Shown: piece after piece, positions 23,454-31,870 of the stretch
Position numbering within the stretch: position 1 is the first letter of the stretch
Layout of the letters: each line of letters begins with the position of its first letter
Assembly (NCBI RefSeq): GCF_029953285.1
Contig: NZ_JASAOI010000046.1
Coordinates: 94,515 to 158,514, forward strand
Length of the DNA: 64,000 bases
Source: Yinghuangia seranimata
GTDB lineage: Bacteria; Actinomycetota; Actinomycetes; Streptomycetales; Streptomycetaceae
Direction of reading: 5' to 3'
Program-made: the position numbers and the translations under genes
Notes under the pieces: model-generated
Told to the model about the DNA's origin: nothing
The model's input: only the letters and a program-made list of their open reading frames with translations
Databases searched by the model: none

Positions 23454-24805
23454 TGTGTCTCCCGCGGCCCGGCGACCATGCGCATGCCGTGCTTGGGCCG
23501 CAGCGTCACGAGTGCCTCGGGGACGACGGGGTGTCCGGGCACCAGCGTGAGGCGTACGTGCTGCGCGATGGTCGCGAGGACGAGCGTGGCCTCCAGCATC
23601 GCGAAGTGCTGTCCGATGCAGATGCGGTCGCCGCCGCCGAACGGCAGGTAGAGGTGGCTGGGAAGGCTCGTGGTGTCGGCGAACCGGTCGGGCAGGTAGG
23701 CGTCGGGGCGGTCCCAGTACTCCGGGTGCCGGTGCAGCATCCACTGGCTGACGCAGACCAGCGTGCCGGGGGCGACGTCGTACCCGCCGACGACGTCGGG
23801 CCCGGTCGCGCGCCGCGAGGTCAGCCACACGGGCGGGTACAGGCGCATGGCCTCCTGGACGGCCCGGCGGCACGCCTCGAGGCGCGGGTAGTCGGCGGCG
23901 GTCGCCCGGCGGCCGGCGAGGACGCGGTCGACCTCGCCGTACACCTTGGCCGCCTCCTCCGGATGCCGGTCGAGGAGATAGAGCGTCCAGGTGAGCGACT
24001 TGGCGGTGGTCTCGTGCCCGGCCATGACGATGGTGAGCACCTGGTCGCGCAGGTCGGTGTCGGACACGATGTGGTGCGAGGTCATCATCGTGTTGAGCAG
24101 GTTGGCCTCGTCGGTGCCGGTCGCGCGGCGGGCGCTGATGAGCGTGCGGGTGACGGCGTCGAGGAACGCGCGGCCGCGTCGGTAGTCGCGGTGCCGCTGG
24201 GCGGTGTCGGCGGGGTCGGGGTCCTCTGCGGGGATGTAGTGGCCGATGAACCTGTTGACGTCGTCCACAGCGCGGCCGAAGCCCTCGCCGACGCCCTCGA
24301 TGTTCGCGCCGAGGATGGCCCGGGTGATGACCGCGAGGGTCAGCGCGGTCAGGTGGTGGTCGACGGCGAGCGGCTGGCCGGACGCGATGGCTGGACGCCA
24401 GGCGGCGAGCATGCGTTCGGCCGCGTCGACGATGACGGTGTCGAAGCGGGCGACCTCGGCCGGACGGAACGCCGGTGCGCACATGTGCCGTTGCGCGGCC
24501 CACTCGGGGCCGTTGCTGGTCAGCAGCCCGTTGCCGAGCAGCGGCCGCAGCATGAAGTCGTCGGGCGTGCGCTTCTTGGTGTAGTTGGCGCCGTTGTCGC
24601 GCAGCACGTGGCGGGCCCACTCGGGGCGGTTGAGCGTGTAGACCGTGTCGCCGTCGGCCTGATGCATCGTGATGTCGCCGTACCTCCGGGCGAGTTCGGC
24701 GAGGAAGTCGAGCGGTGCGCGGCGCATGGCCGGCATGTCGACGGGCCCGGCGGGGCCGGGCGGCCGCCTGCGGGCGAGTCCGACGTACGTATCCAGGGTG
24801 TCCAT
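23450..24805 (-). CDS. Cytochrome P450 (canonical) at RiPP cluster edge
   Basis: A 451-residue P450 with all hallmarks: I-helix AGHETT at 262-267, ExxR at E318-R321 (EAMRLYPP), and the haem-ligand loop [11 protein letters not shown] with C396. The architecture and the AGHETT/RLYPP motifs resemble the CYP102/CYP197-like monooxygenases more than the short CYP105 type. The ATG at 24805 is preceded by GGAGG; an in-frame upstream ATG exists but has no ribosome site. It leads a three-gene operon divergent from the precursor gene, and the shared 301-bp region carries a motif repeated upstream of the cyclodehydratase gene. Likely role: hydroxylation or oxidation of the peptide, by context. Confidence 0.92.
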   Translation of the reverse strand: MDTLDTYVGLARRRPPGPAGPVDMPAMRRAPLDFLAELARRYGDITMHQADGDTVYTLNRPEWARHVLRDNGANYTKKRTPDDFMLRPLLGNGLLTSNGPEWAAQRHMCAPAFRPAEVARFDTVIVDAAERMLAAWRPAIASGQPLAVDHHLTALTLAVITRAILGANIEGVGEGFGRAVDDVNRFIGHYIPAEDPDPADTAQRHRDYRRGRAFLDAVTRTLISARRATGTDEANLLNTMMTSHHIVSDTDLRDQVLTIVMAGHETTAKSLTWTLYLLDRHPEEAAKVYGEVDRVLAGRRATAADYPRLEACRRAVQEAMRLYPPVWLTSRRATGPDVVGGYDVAPGTLVCVSQWMLHRHPEYWDRPDAYLPDRFADTTSLPSHLYLPFGGGDRICIGQHFAMLEATLVLATIAQHVRLTLVPGHPVVPEALVTLRPKHGMRMVAGPRETQ

Positions 24806-25106
24806 CGCGACGGAACCTCCGCATTCCGGCGGTGCCTCGGCAAGTGCGTACACGCTGTTTCGTATGAATGCGTAGGCCGGTCCCGGGAATTGCGTACACG
24901 GCGGTTCGGGAAGCGCCTACGTATTGCGTATCGACTATTCCGGCCGTCGTGAATGTACGGCGCCGCAGGGGGCCTTGGCAATACTTAGAGAATGCCCCGA
25001 ATCGCCCTGTGAAACTTACGTCTTGGCAGTGTTCGGGCGGTGTGCCACTGTTCCAAACGACGCCGGCACACAAGGTGCTGTGGCGCTGAAATGAGGAGCG
25101 GTAAAC
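24806..25106. promoter_or_regulatory. Divergent P450 / RiPP precursor promoter region
   Basis: 301 bp with no credible ORF. It holds repeated TGCGTACACG elements near 24846 and 24891 and the motif GCCTACGTATTGCG at 24915-24928, which matches 13 of 14 bases with 46879-46892 in the other cluster promoter. A hairpin-forming segment lies close to the precursor start (TTGGCAGTG at 25023-25031 against CACTG at 25046-25050 and CCAA at 25053-25056). Base composition is visibly less GC-rich than the genes. Confidence 0.55.
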
Positions 25107-25475
25107 ATGGCTCTGGATCCTCAGAAGCGCGCGGAATTCGTCAATGCCTACACCCGTGCGCTGATCAACGCGTGGTCGAGTGAGGAATACGCGGCGCGGC
25201 TGTCCACCGACCCGCGCTCGGCGCTGGCCGAGGCCGGCCTGGAACTCCCGGCCGACGCCGAGGTCGTCATCGTCCGCACGGTGCCCGACGGCAAGCAGGA
25301 CGGCAACCTCGACGTCCAGGTGGACTTCTGGGAGGTCGGTCTGGCGACCGGCCGCTACGAGTTCCACATCCCCGAGACCCCCATGGTCGACACCGCCGAA
25401 CTCAGCGAGGGCGACCTTTCCGACGTCGCGGCCGGCGGCACGTACTGCTGCTGCCCGTGCTGCTGCTGCACCTGA
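25107..25475 (+). CDS. NHLP-leader RiPP precursor with polycysteine core
   Basis: A 122-residue precursor peptide. Residues 1-111 form a nitrile-hydratase-alpha-like leader (NHLP family): MALDPQKRAEFVNAYTRALI at the start, SDPRSAL-type STDPRSALAEAGLELP, the VVIVRTVPD strand and NLDVQVDFWEV. It ends in LSDVAAGG, a double-glycine site suited to a C39 peptidase. The remaining core, TYCCCPCCCCT (112-122), has seven cysteines in blocks of three and four around one proline, all TGC codons. YcaO enzymes would turn these into thiazolines and the SagB dehydrogenase into thiazoles. GAGGAG lies 8 nt upstream of the ATG. It heads an operon of exporter and tailoring genes. Known NHLP peptides feed azole or lanthipeptide pathways; the E1-YcaO and SagB genes in this cluster identify the azole route. 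I do not recognise this core from any named compound. Confidence 0.93.
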   Translation: MALDPQKRAEFVNAYTRALINAWSSEEYAARLSTDPRSALAEAGLELPADAEVVIVRTVPDGKQDGNLDVQVDFWEVGLATGRYEFHIPETPMVDTAELSEGDLSDVAAGGTYCCCPCCCCT

Positions 25476-25540
25476 TATCGGGACCCGTCCCCGGCCGACG
25501 TTCTTCGGCGCCGCCCGCCATGCCGGAAAAGAGGGAAGCC

Positions 25541-26524
25541 GTGCGGAAGAACGTCGGCCGGGACCCCGTGGTCGTCCGCGGACTCACCAGGAACTACGGG
25601 AAAACGGCCGCGTTGCGCGGCGTCGACCTCGAGGTGCGGCGCGGCGAGGTGTTCGCGCTCCTCGGCCCCAACGGCGCCGGGAAAACGACGACCGTGGAAA
25701 TCCTGTGCGGTGCGCGCGGGCGCACCGCGGGCGACGTGCGGGTCCTCGGCTGCGACCCGGCCGAGGACCGGCGCGCGTGGCGCGCCAGGATCGGCGTCGT
25801 CCCGCAGACCACCGGCGCGTTCCCGGACCTGACGGTCCGGGAGGTCGTCCGGTCGTTCGCCGCGATGTACCCCGCGCCGCTGCCGGTCGACCGTGTCCTC
25901 GACATGGTCGGCCTCGCCGCGCGCCGGGACACGCTCACGAGCACGCTGTCGGGCGGGCAGCAGCGCCGCCTCGATGTCGCGGTCGGGGTCGTGGGCGATC
26001 CCGAACTGCTGTTCCTCGACGAACCCACCACGGGCCTGGACCCGGCCGCGCGGCGCGAGGCATGGGAGCTGGTGCGGTTCTTCGCGGCGCGCGGCACGAC
26101 GACGCTGCTGACCACCCACTACCTGGACGAGGCCGAGGAACTCGCCGAACGCGCGGCGGTCATCGTCGCCGGGCAGGTCGTGGCGTGCGGCGGCCTGGCG
26201 GACCTCGGCGGGCGCGGACACCGGCCCGCCACCGTCGCGTTCCGCGCGTCCGGCGCGCTGGCGGGACGGGCGATGCCGGCCGGGCTGCCGGGCGACGCGC
26301 GAGTGGACCGGGACGGCGATTCGGTCGTCGTCCACACGGACACCCCCACCGCGGCGCTCGCCGCGCTGCTGCCGTGGGCAGCCGCCGCAGGCGCTCTGGA
26401 ACTGCCCGAACTGCGGGTGCACCGCGCCACGTTGGAGGAGGCCTACCTTGACCTGATCGGTGTGCGGAACGCCGCGCACCCGGGCGACGGCACCGACACC
26501 GACGGGAAGGAGCGCGCCGCGTGA
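25541..26524 (+). CDS. ABC transporter ATP-binding protein (ABC-2 type exporter)
   Basis: A 327-residue ABC ATPase of the DrrA/CcmA-like drug-export group: Walker A LLGPNGAGKT (41-50), signature LSGGQQRR, Walker B LLFLDEPTTGLD and H-loop LTTHYLDEAEE. I take the GTG at 25541, which has GAGGGA five nt upstream; an in-frame ATG at 25520 without a ribosome site is an alternative. The stop overlaps the permease start (GTGATG). It follows the precursor with a 65-bp gap, so it is probably in the same transcript. With the permease it could export mature product or confer immunity, separate from the NHLP exporter. Confidence 0.92.
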   Translation: MRKNVGRDPVVVRGLTRNYGKTAALRGVDLEVRRGEVFALLGPNGAGKTTTVEILCGARGRTAGDVRVLGCDPAEDRRAWRARIGVVPQTTGAFPDLTVREVVRSFAAMYPAPLPVDRVLDMVGLAARRDTLTSTLSGGQQRRLDVAVGVVGDPELLFLDEPTTGLDPAARREAWELVRFFAARGTTTLLTTHYLDEAEELAERAAVIVAGQVVACGGLADLGGRGHRPATVAFRASGALAGRAMPAGLPGDARVDRDGDSVVVHTDTPTAALAALLPWAAAAGALELPELRVHRATLEEAYLDLIGVRNAAHPGDGTDTDGKERAA

Positions 26525-27423
26525 TGCCCGCGTCGACCACCAGGCCGCGCGGAGGCGGCCGTCCGGAGAGGCCGAAGGGGCCGGACGGCCGCACCGCCGC
26601 GCCGCGCACCGAGCCGGCACCGCTCCGCGGCGGACTGTGGCGCGCGTGCGCGGCCCGTTCGTCCGTCGAGCTCAAAGGCTTCTTCCGCAACAAGCAGTCG
26701 CTCGTGTTCACGCTGAGCTTCCCGCTGCTGCTGCTCGTGGTCTTCGGTGCCATCTTCAAGGGCAAGGCCGCCGGGACCGACACCGACCTGCGGCAGATGT
26801 TCATGGCCGGGACGATCGCCGCGGGCGTGATGAGCACCGCCTTCTCCGGCCTGGCGATCAGCGTCGCGATCGAGCGCGACACCGGCCTGGTGCGCCGCCT
26901 CGCGGGTACACCGATGCCCAAGTCGGCCTACTTCGTCGGCAAGTTGGTGCGGGTCGTCGTCACGACGGTGCTGGAGACGGCGCTGCTGATGACCGTCGCG
27001 ATCGGGGTGTTCGGGCTGCCGCTGCCGGCGACCGGCGGGCGGTGGTTCGTCCTCGGCTGGGACCTGACGCTGGGCACCGCGGCGTGCACGCTCCTCGGCT
27101 TCGCCTACAGCGCGCTGATCCCCAACGCCCGCTCGGCCGCCGCGGTCGTCACACCGGTGTTCATGGTCATGCAGTTCATCTCCGGCATCTTCTTCCCGTT
27201 CCACGAACTGCCGCCGTGGATGCAGGAGATCGCGGCGTTCTTCCCGCTCAAGTGGATGGCCCAGGGGCTGCGGTCGGTGTTCCTGCCCGACTCGTTCACC
27301 GCGGTCGAACCCGCCGGTACGTGGGAACTGGGCCGCACCGCGCTGGTGTTGGCGCTCTGGACGGGTGCCGGCCTCGTACTGACCGCCGCGACCTTCCGGT
27401 GGCGCGGCCCGAGGGTGCGGTGA
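26521..27423 (+). CDS. ABC-2 type transporter permease
   Basis: A 300-residue permease with about six TM helices after a Pro/Arg-rich cytosolic N-terminus. The segments FTLSFPLLLLVVFGAIF, MAGTIAAGVMSTAFSGLAISV, the cytoplasmic RDTGLVRRLAGTPMPKSAYF loop and FMVMQFISGIFFPFHELPPWMQ are characteristic of the ABC-2/DrrB family. GTG at 26521 overlaps the ATPase stop and sits 8 nt after GGAAGGAG; the ATG at 26524 is a near-equivalent alternative. It pairs with the preceding ATPase. Confidence 0.9.
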   Translation: MMPASTTRPRGGGRPERPKGPDGRTAAPRTEPAPLRGGLWRACAARSSVELKGFFRNKQSLVFTLSFPLLLLVVFGAIFKGKAAGTDTDLRQMFMAGTIAAGVMSTAFSGLAISVAIERDTGLVRRLAGTPMPKSAYFVGKLVRVVVTTVLETALLMTVAIGVFGLPLPATGGRWFVLGWDLTLGTAACTLLGFAYSALIPNARSAAAVVTPVFMVMQFISGIFFPFHELPPWMQEIAAFFPLKWMAQGLRSVFLPDSFTAVEPAGTWELGRTALVLALWTGAGLVLTAATFRWRGPRVR

Positions 27424-27454
27424 ACCCCGCACCGGGGAGGGAGACGAGACGGCG

Positions 27455-28684
27455 ATGCCCGTGACCGTGCGCCTGCCGGAGCACCTGACGCATCCGTTCG
27501 CGCCCGCCGGGCGGGCCGATCCGTACCCGGCGTACCGCTGGCTGCAGACCCACGATCCGGTCCACCACGACCCGTCCACCGGCATGTGGCTGGTCACCGG
27601 GCACGCGGACTGCGCCGCCGCGCTGCGCGAGCCCGGGCTGTCGGCGCAGCAGGGGCAGCGGGAGCGGGCCCGCGACGACGCCCTGCCGCCGTCGATGCTG
27701 ACGACCGACGGCGCGGAGCACCGGCGGCTGCGGGCGCCGGGCGCGCTGCTGCTCGGGGCGGGGGCGCTGGCGTCCGTGTGGAGCGGTGTCTCCGCCGAGA
27801 TCGGTGCGCTGGTGGACGAGTTGACGCGTACCGGCAAGGAAGTGGACGTGGTCGCGGACATCGGGACGCCGCTGTCCACGGGGGTGTTCGCGCGGCTGTT
27901 CGGTCTGCCGGGCGAGGACCGCGCGGCGTTCGCGGCGCTGGCGCAGGCGGCGTCCGTCAACCTCGACCCGCTCGCCGGACCCGCGGCGGCCGCACGCGGC
28001 CGGTTCGCGATGGGCATGCTCACGCGCACGCTCGACGCGCACGCCGAACGGCTGCTCGCAGCCCCGGTCGGGACGGCCTGTCCGATGGCGGCGCTCGTCG
28101 CCGACACCCGGCTCACGCGCGCGGAGGCGCTCGGGATCCTGGCGCTCGCCGTCGTCGGAGGCTGGCAGCCGCTGGCGGAGGCGACCGGCAACGCGCTCGC
28201 CAGGGTGTCGCGTTCCCTGGTGCTGCGCGGGGGCCTGGCGGCCGCGAACGAGCGGACCGCGTTGCGCTACGCAGACGAACTGCTGCGGCTGGAAACGCCG
28301 ATCCCGTTCACGGCCCGGGTCGCCGTGCGGGACGTCGCGCTCCCGGGCGGGACCGTTCCGGTCGGGGCCAGAGTGCTCGTGGTGCTGGCCGCCGCGAACC
28401 GCGACCCTGCGGTGTACGACCGGCCCGACGAACTCCTGCCGGACCGCGACGCGGCACCGCACCTGGCGTTCGGAGGAGGCGGGCACTACTGCCTCGCCGC
28501 CCAGCTCGTCCGGCAGGCACTGGCCTCGCTGCTGCCCGAACTCGCCCGCAGGTTCCCGCACATGGCGGCGTCGGCGGCGCCCCTCGACTGGGACACGTCG
28601 CGGCTCGTCCCGAGACGGCTGCGGCGGCACGCGGTGCGGCTCACGGCGGACGAACCGGCGACGAGGGTGGAGGGACGCGCATGA
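27455..28684 (+). CDS. Cytochrome P450-like protein with degraded I-helix
   Basis: A 409-residue P450 of the short actinobacterial type. The K-helix ExxR (E275-R278, DELLR) and haem loop FGGGGHYC (cysteine 346) are intact. The I-helix, where AGxE/DT supplies the acid-alcohol pair for O2 activation, instead reads VVGGWQPLAEATG (235-239 GGWQP), so both the acid and the threonine are missing. P450s lacking this pair include atypical enzymes that use substrate groups for proton delivery or do non-oxygenase chemistry. The ATG at 27455 follows GGGGAGGGAG. Its stop overlaps the FAD-oxidoreductase ATG. It is a candidate tailoring enzyme acting on the azole peptide. Confidence 0.88.
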   Translation: MPVTVRLPEHLTHPFAPAGRADPYPAYRWLQTHDPVHHDPSTGMWLVTGHADCAAALREPGLSAQQGQRERARDDALPPSMLTTDGAEHRRLRAPGALLLGAGALASVWSGVSAEIGALVDELTRTGKEVDVVADIGTPLSTGVFARLFGLPGEDRAAFAALAQAASVNLDPLAGPAAAARGRFAMGMLTRTLDAHAERLLAAPVGTACPMAALVADTRLTRAEALGILALAVVGGWQPLAEATGNALARVSRSLVLRGGLAAANERTALRYADELLRLETPIPFTARVAVRDVALPGGTVPVGARVLVVLAAANRDPAVYDRPDELLPDRDAAPHLAFGGGGHYCLAAQLVRQALASLLPELARRFPHMAASAAPLDWDTSRLVPRRLRRHAVRLTADEPATRVEGRA

Positions 28685-30090
28685 GCGGGCGGACCAACGG
28701 GCGGACGACACACGTCGTGGAGGCGACGACCGTGCGGCGGCTCGCCGCGGGTACGGCCGGCGATCCGCTGGACGTGCTGGTGGTCGGTGCCGGCGTTGCG
28801 GGCCTGGCGTGCGCGGCCCGGCTCGCGTCCGCCGGACTGCGGGTCGTGGCGTACGAGGCGTCCGGACGGATCGGCGGGCGGATCCGCAGCCACCTGCCGG
28901 ACGACGGCACACAGGCGTGGGAGCTCGGCGCGCAGGTGGTGCACGGGGACCGCAACCCGGTGCACGCGATCCTGGGCGGGGGCGGCCCCACGCGGACCGA
29001 GGGGGGAACGGTGCCCGGGGTCAGGCCGGGTACCGCCGGGGCGCCCGGAGCCAGGCCGGGCGCCGCCGGGACACCCGCCCTCACCCCCGTCCCGCGCGAC
29101 ATCCGTGCCCGGGTCGTCGACGGCGGCATCGCCCGCGACATGGGCGTCCTCGCCGCAGGGCGCCGCGCCCCGTGGGTGTTCGAGCGAGCGCTGCTCGCCG
29201 ACCCGGACCTGCCCCTCGGGCTCACCGTGGACGAATGGCTGCTGCGGCAGAACCCGACCGCCGACGAACTGCGGGCCTGCCGCGCGTGGTTCCGGCAGAA
29301 CCAGGGCGCCGACCCGGAACGGCTCAGCGCGTACGGCGTCGCCGCCATGCTGCGCGGTGACCGGAGCGGCGTCGGCGAGTTCGCGGTACGCGGCGGCTTC
29401 GAGGCGCTGCCCCGTCACCTCGCGGCCGGGCTGGACGTCCGCCTGAACCGTCCCGTCGCCGCACTGCGGCACCGGCCCGGCCACGTCGAGGCCGACACCC
29501 CGGACGGAACCGTGCACGCGAGGGCCGCGGTCGTCGCCGCGCCGCCGTCCGTCGTCGCCTCGGGGCGCCTCGCCCTGGATACCCTGCCCGCCGACAAGGC
29601 CAAGGCCGCCGCCGAACTTCCCCTCGGCGACGGCTTCTGCGCGCTCGTCACGCTCTCCCGGCCCGCCCCGGCCGCGACCGTCGTGCTCGACCTGGACGGC
29701 GTCGCCGGCTTCGTCACGTGCCGGGCCGGGCGCCCCGAGGTGTCGGTCGTCGCGAAGGCCGGCGCCGCCGACCGGGCCCGGCAGGCCGCGGCGGACCCGA
29801 CCGGACTGGCCGTCCTCCTGGCGACCGCGCTGCCGTGGACGCTCGGCGCCCGCGTCGTCGCCGTGGAGACGGCCGACTGGGGAACAGAGCCGTGGATCGG
29901 CGGCGCGTTCACGGCGCCGCTCGCCGGAGCCCCGGACGCGTGTGCGCGTTGGGCCGAACCGGTGGACGAGACCGTGTACTTCGCGGGCGAGGCGACCGTC
30001 ACCGACAGCGGGCCGCCGTGGGTGCACACGGTGCTCGCGGGGGCCGAACGGGTGGTGCGGGACCTGCGGCAGGCGGTGGTGCGGCGATGA
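28681..30090 (+). CDS. FAD-dependent amine-oxidase-like oxidoreductase
   Basis: A 469-residue flavoprotein of the FAD/NAD(P)-binding amine oxidase superfamily. The dinucleotide motif VLVVGAGVAGLACAARLAS has G36, G38 and G41, followed by GRIGGRIRSH, the second FAD motif. The C-terminal VYFAGEATVTDSGPPWVH is the usual FAD-closing block. A low-complexity Pro/Gly/Ala insertion fills residues about 98-136, where other members have a compact loop. Start and stop overlap with both neighbours (ATGA), so it is tightly co-translated in the tailoring operon. It could oxidise an amine or a C-N/C-C bond in the peptide, for example the N-terminal threonine or tyrosine; substrate is inference. Confidence 0.9.
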   Translation: MSGRTNGRTTHVVEATTVRRLAAGTAGDPLDVLVVGAGVAGLACAARLASAGLRVVAYEASGRIGGRIRSHLPDDGTQAWELGAQVVHGDRNPVHAILGGGGPTRTEGGTVPGVRPGTAGAPGARPGAAGTPALTPVPRDIRARVVDGGIARDMGVLAAGRRAPWVFERALLADPDLPLGLTVDEWLLRQNPTADELRACRAWFRQNQGADPERLSAYGVAAMLRGDRSGVGEFAVRGGFEALPRHLAAGLDVRLNRPVAALRHRPGHVEADTPDGTVHARAAVVAAPPSVVASGRLALDTLPADKAKAAAELPLGDGFCALVTLSRPAPAATVVLDLDGVAGFVTCRAGRPEVSVVAKAGAADRARQAAADPTGLAVLLATALPWTLGARVVAVETADWGTEPWIGGAFTAPLAGAPDACARWAEPVDETVYFAGEATVTDSGPPWVHTVLAGAERVVRDLRQAVVRR

Positions 30091-31103
30091 ACGACGCGAC
30101 GTCGCCCCCTGCGGGAGTGCCCGTGCCCGTGCCGGTGCACACCGGATGGCACCTGATCGCCTTCACCACCGAGCTGACCGGACCCGTCACGCCGCTCGCA
30201 CTCGGCCGGAACCGCCTCGTCGCCGTGCGCGGCGGCGAAGATCCCTCCCAAGTACGGGTCTTCGACGCGACCTGTCCGCACCGCGGTGCGCACCTCGGGT
30301 ACGGCGGCAAGCTCTCGGGCGAGCACCTGATCTGCCCGTTCCACGGCCGCCGCATCGCCCTCGGCGGTTCCGACCCGCGCCGGTCGGCGGCCGAACACCC
30401 CACGATCACGTGGGGCGAGGCGGTGTTCGTACGACTCGGCGACGACCCCGCCGACGACCGGGGGTTCACCCGGGCGGTCAAGGAGCTCAGCTCCTCCTAC
30501 TCACTGGTGGGCGCGGTCTCGCAGCCGGTGTCGGCCGACCCGGCGCTCGTCGTCGAGAACGCCTTCGACCTCGACCACTTCACCGCGCTCCACAAGGTGC
30601 CCAGGATCCGCGAAGTGCGGATGTGCCCGGACGTGAGCGGCGAACTCGCCGTCGAGGCACGGTTCATGATGACCACGTCGCCCTGGCGCGATGATCGCGG
30701 TCGCGAGCAGGTGCGCTGGCGCATCGCGACCACGGGCGTCGTCACGTGGGACTACCAACCGCGCTTTTACGCACGGGCGTTCAGCCCAGGCGTCGTGGTC
30801 ACCGAGTTCGGCCCCGACGGCGACGTGCACGTCATCGTGACCGGAGCCGTCCCGGCCGCGCGCGGCGGGAGCACGGCGCGCGTCGCCGTCGGGGTCCGGG
30901 CCGGCCGCGAGGCGGACCTGCCGATGCTGGTCGTCGGCAGCAAACGGGCGCTGGCCGAGGACGCGTTGATTTGGGACCACCTGGACACCACCGCCCCCGC
31001 GCACTACGGCGCGCGGGACCGGCCGGTGTTGGCGTACCACGCGTTCTGCCGGGGCTTCGGCGACGTCGGCGCCCCCGGGTGCGGGGAAGGCGGGCGGCCG
31101 TGA
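30087..31103 (+). CDS. Rieske non-haem iron oxygenase
   Basis: A 338-residue Rieske-type oxygenase. The [2Fe-2S] ligands are C63/H65 (CPHRG) and C83/H86 (CPFHGR). The mononuclear iron site is suggested by ENAFDLDHFTALHK, with D161, H164 and H169. The resemblance is to KshA/cholesterol-desaturase-like or PrnD-like single-component oxygenases. No dedicated ferredoxin or reductase is encoded nearby, so electrons come from elsewhere. The ATG overlaps the preceding stop and the stop overlaps the hydrolase GTG. In a RiPP cluster, Rieske enzymes are uncommon; hydroxylation of a carbon or oxidation of a nitrogen in the peptide is plausible. Confidence 0.9.
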   Translation: MNDATSPPAGVPVPVPVHTGWHLIAFTTELTGPVTPLALGRNRLVAVRGGEDPSQVRVFDATCPHRGAHLGYGGKLSGEHLICPFHGRRIALGGSDPRRSAAEHPTITWGEAVFVRLGDDPADDRGFTRAVKELSSSYSLVGAVSQPVSADPALVVENAFDLDHFTALHKVPRIREVRMCPDVSGELAVEARFMMTTSPWRDDRGREQVRWRIATTGVVTWDYQPRFYARAFSPGVVVTEFGPDGDVHVIVTGAVPAARGGSTARVAVGVRAGREADLPMLVVGSKRALAEDALIWDHLDTTAPAHYGARDRPVLAYHAFCRGFGDVGAPGCGEGGRP

Positions 31104-31870
31104 CCGACCTGCACATCCGCACCCACGGCACCGGGCCCGCGGTGCTGTGGATCCACGGCTACACGATGGACTCCTCGACGTGGCGGCCCCTGTGGGACCT
31201 GCTGCCGGGCCACCGGCACCTCGGTGTGGACCTGCCCGGGCATGGGGCCTCCGGCCCCCTCGCCTACGGCACGACCCTGCCGGCGCTCGCCGCGCGACTG
31301 GCCGAACTGGCCGACGACGAGGACGCGGTGCGCGTCGTCGCCCTGTCCTTCGGCTCGCTCGCGGCCCTGCAACTCGCCGCCGACCACCCGGACTCCGTCG
31401 AACGCCTCGTCCTCGCGGCCCCGACCGTCGCCGGCGCCCCGCCGGACCTGCACGCCGCCCGCCGCTACCGCGAACTGGAGCTCCTGTACCGGATGACGGG
31501 CCGAAGCGAGGCGATGACCGACCTGTGGATGACCTCTCCTCCGGACATCTTCCGCGGCACCGAGCGCCACCCGGCCCTGCGTGCCGAACTGCGCACCGTG
31601 GTCAATCGCCATCGCTGGACCGAACTGGCGGACGGCGCCATGACGTTCCTCACCGCCCACCGGCACACCGACACGGACCTGGGCCGCATCACCGCCCGTA
31701 CCCTGGTCCTGGTCGGCGACGACGACATGCCGCAGTTCACGGCCAACGGACAGCGGTTACGGGAGGTGCTCCCCGACTGCCGACTGGAGACAGTTCCGGA
31801 GGCAGGGCACCTGCCGCTGCTGGAACGGCCCGGCGATGTCGCGCCGTTACTCGCGGCGCATCTGGCCTGA
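31100..31870 (+). CDS. Alpha/beta hydrolase fold protein
   Basis: A 256-residue alpha/beta hydrolase. LWIHGYTMDSSTW holds the oxyanion HG motif, LGVDLPGHGASGP the DxxGxG-like block, the nucleophile elbow is VVALSFGSLAAL (A-L-S-F-G, so the first glycine of GxSxG is alanine), the acid is in LVLVGDDDMP, and the histidine is in PEAGHLPLL. The GTG at 31100 overlaps the Rieske stop (GTGA). The 3' end overlaps the antisense PAS gene by 134 bp. It may cleave an ester, amide or thioester in product maturation, or be an immunity enzyme. Confidence 0.9.
   Translation: MTDLHIRTHGTGPAVLWIHGYTMDSSTWRPLWDLLPGHRHLGVDLPGHGASGPLAYGTTLPALAARLAELADDEDAVRVVALSFGSLAALQLAADHPDSVERLVLAAPTVAGAPPDLHAARRYRELELLYRMTGRSEAMTDLWMTSPPDIFRGTERHPALRAELRTVVNRHRWTELADGAMTFLTAHRHTDTDLGRITARTLVLVGDDDMPQFTANGQRLREVLPDCRLETVPEAGHLPLLERPGDVAPLLAAHLA

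Noticed and set aside
25479..25493. GGGAC-CC-GTCCC hairpin between precursor and ABC genes as an attenuating terminator
   Set aside because: Five-base arms with a two-base loop are sterically poor; no T-run. Partial attenuation cannot be excluded but is not supported.
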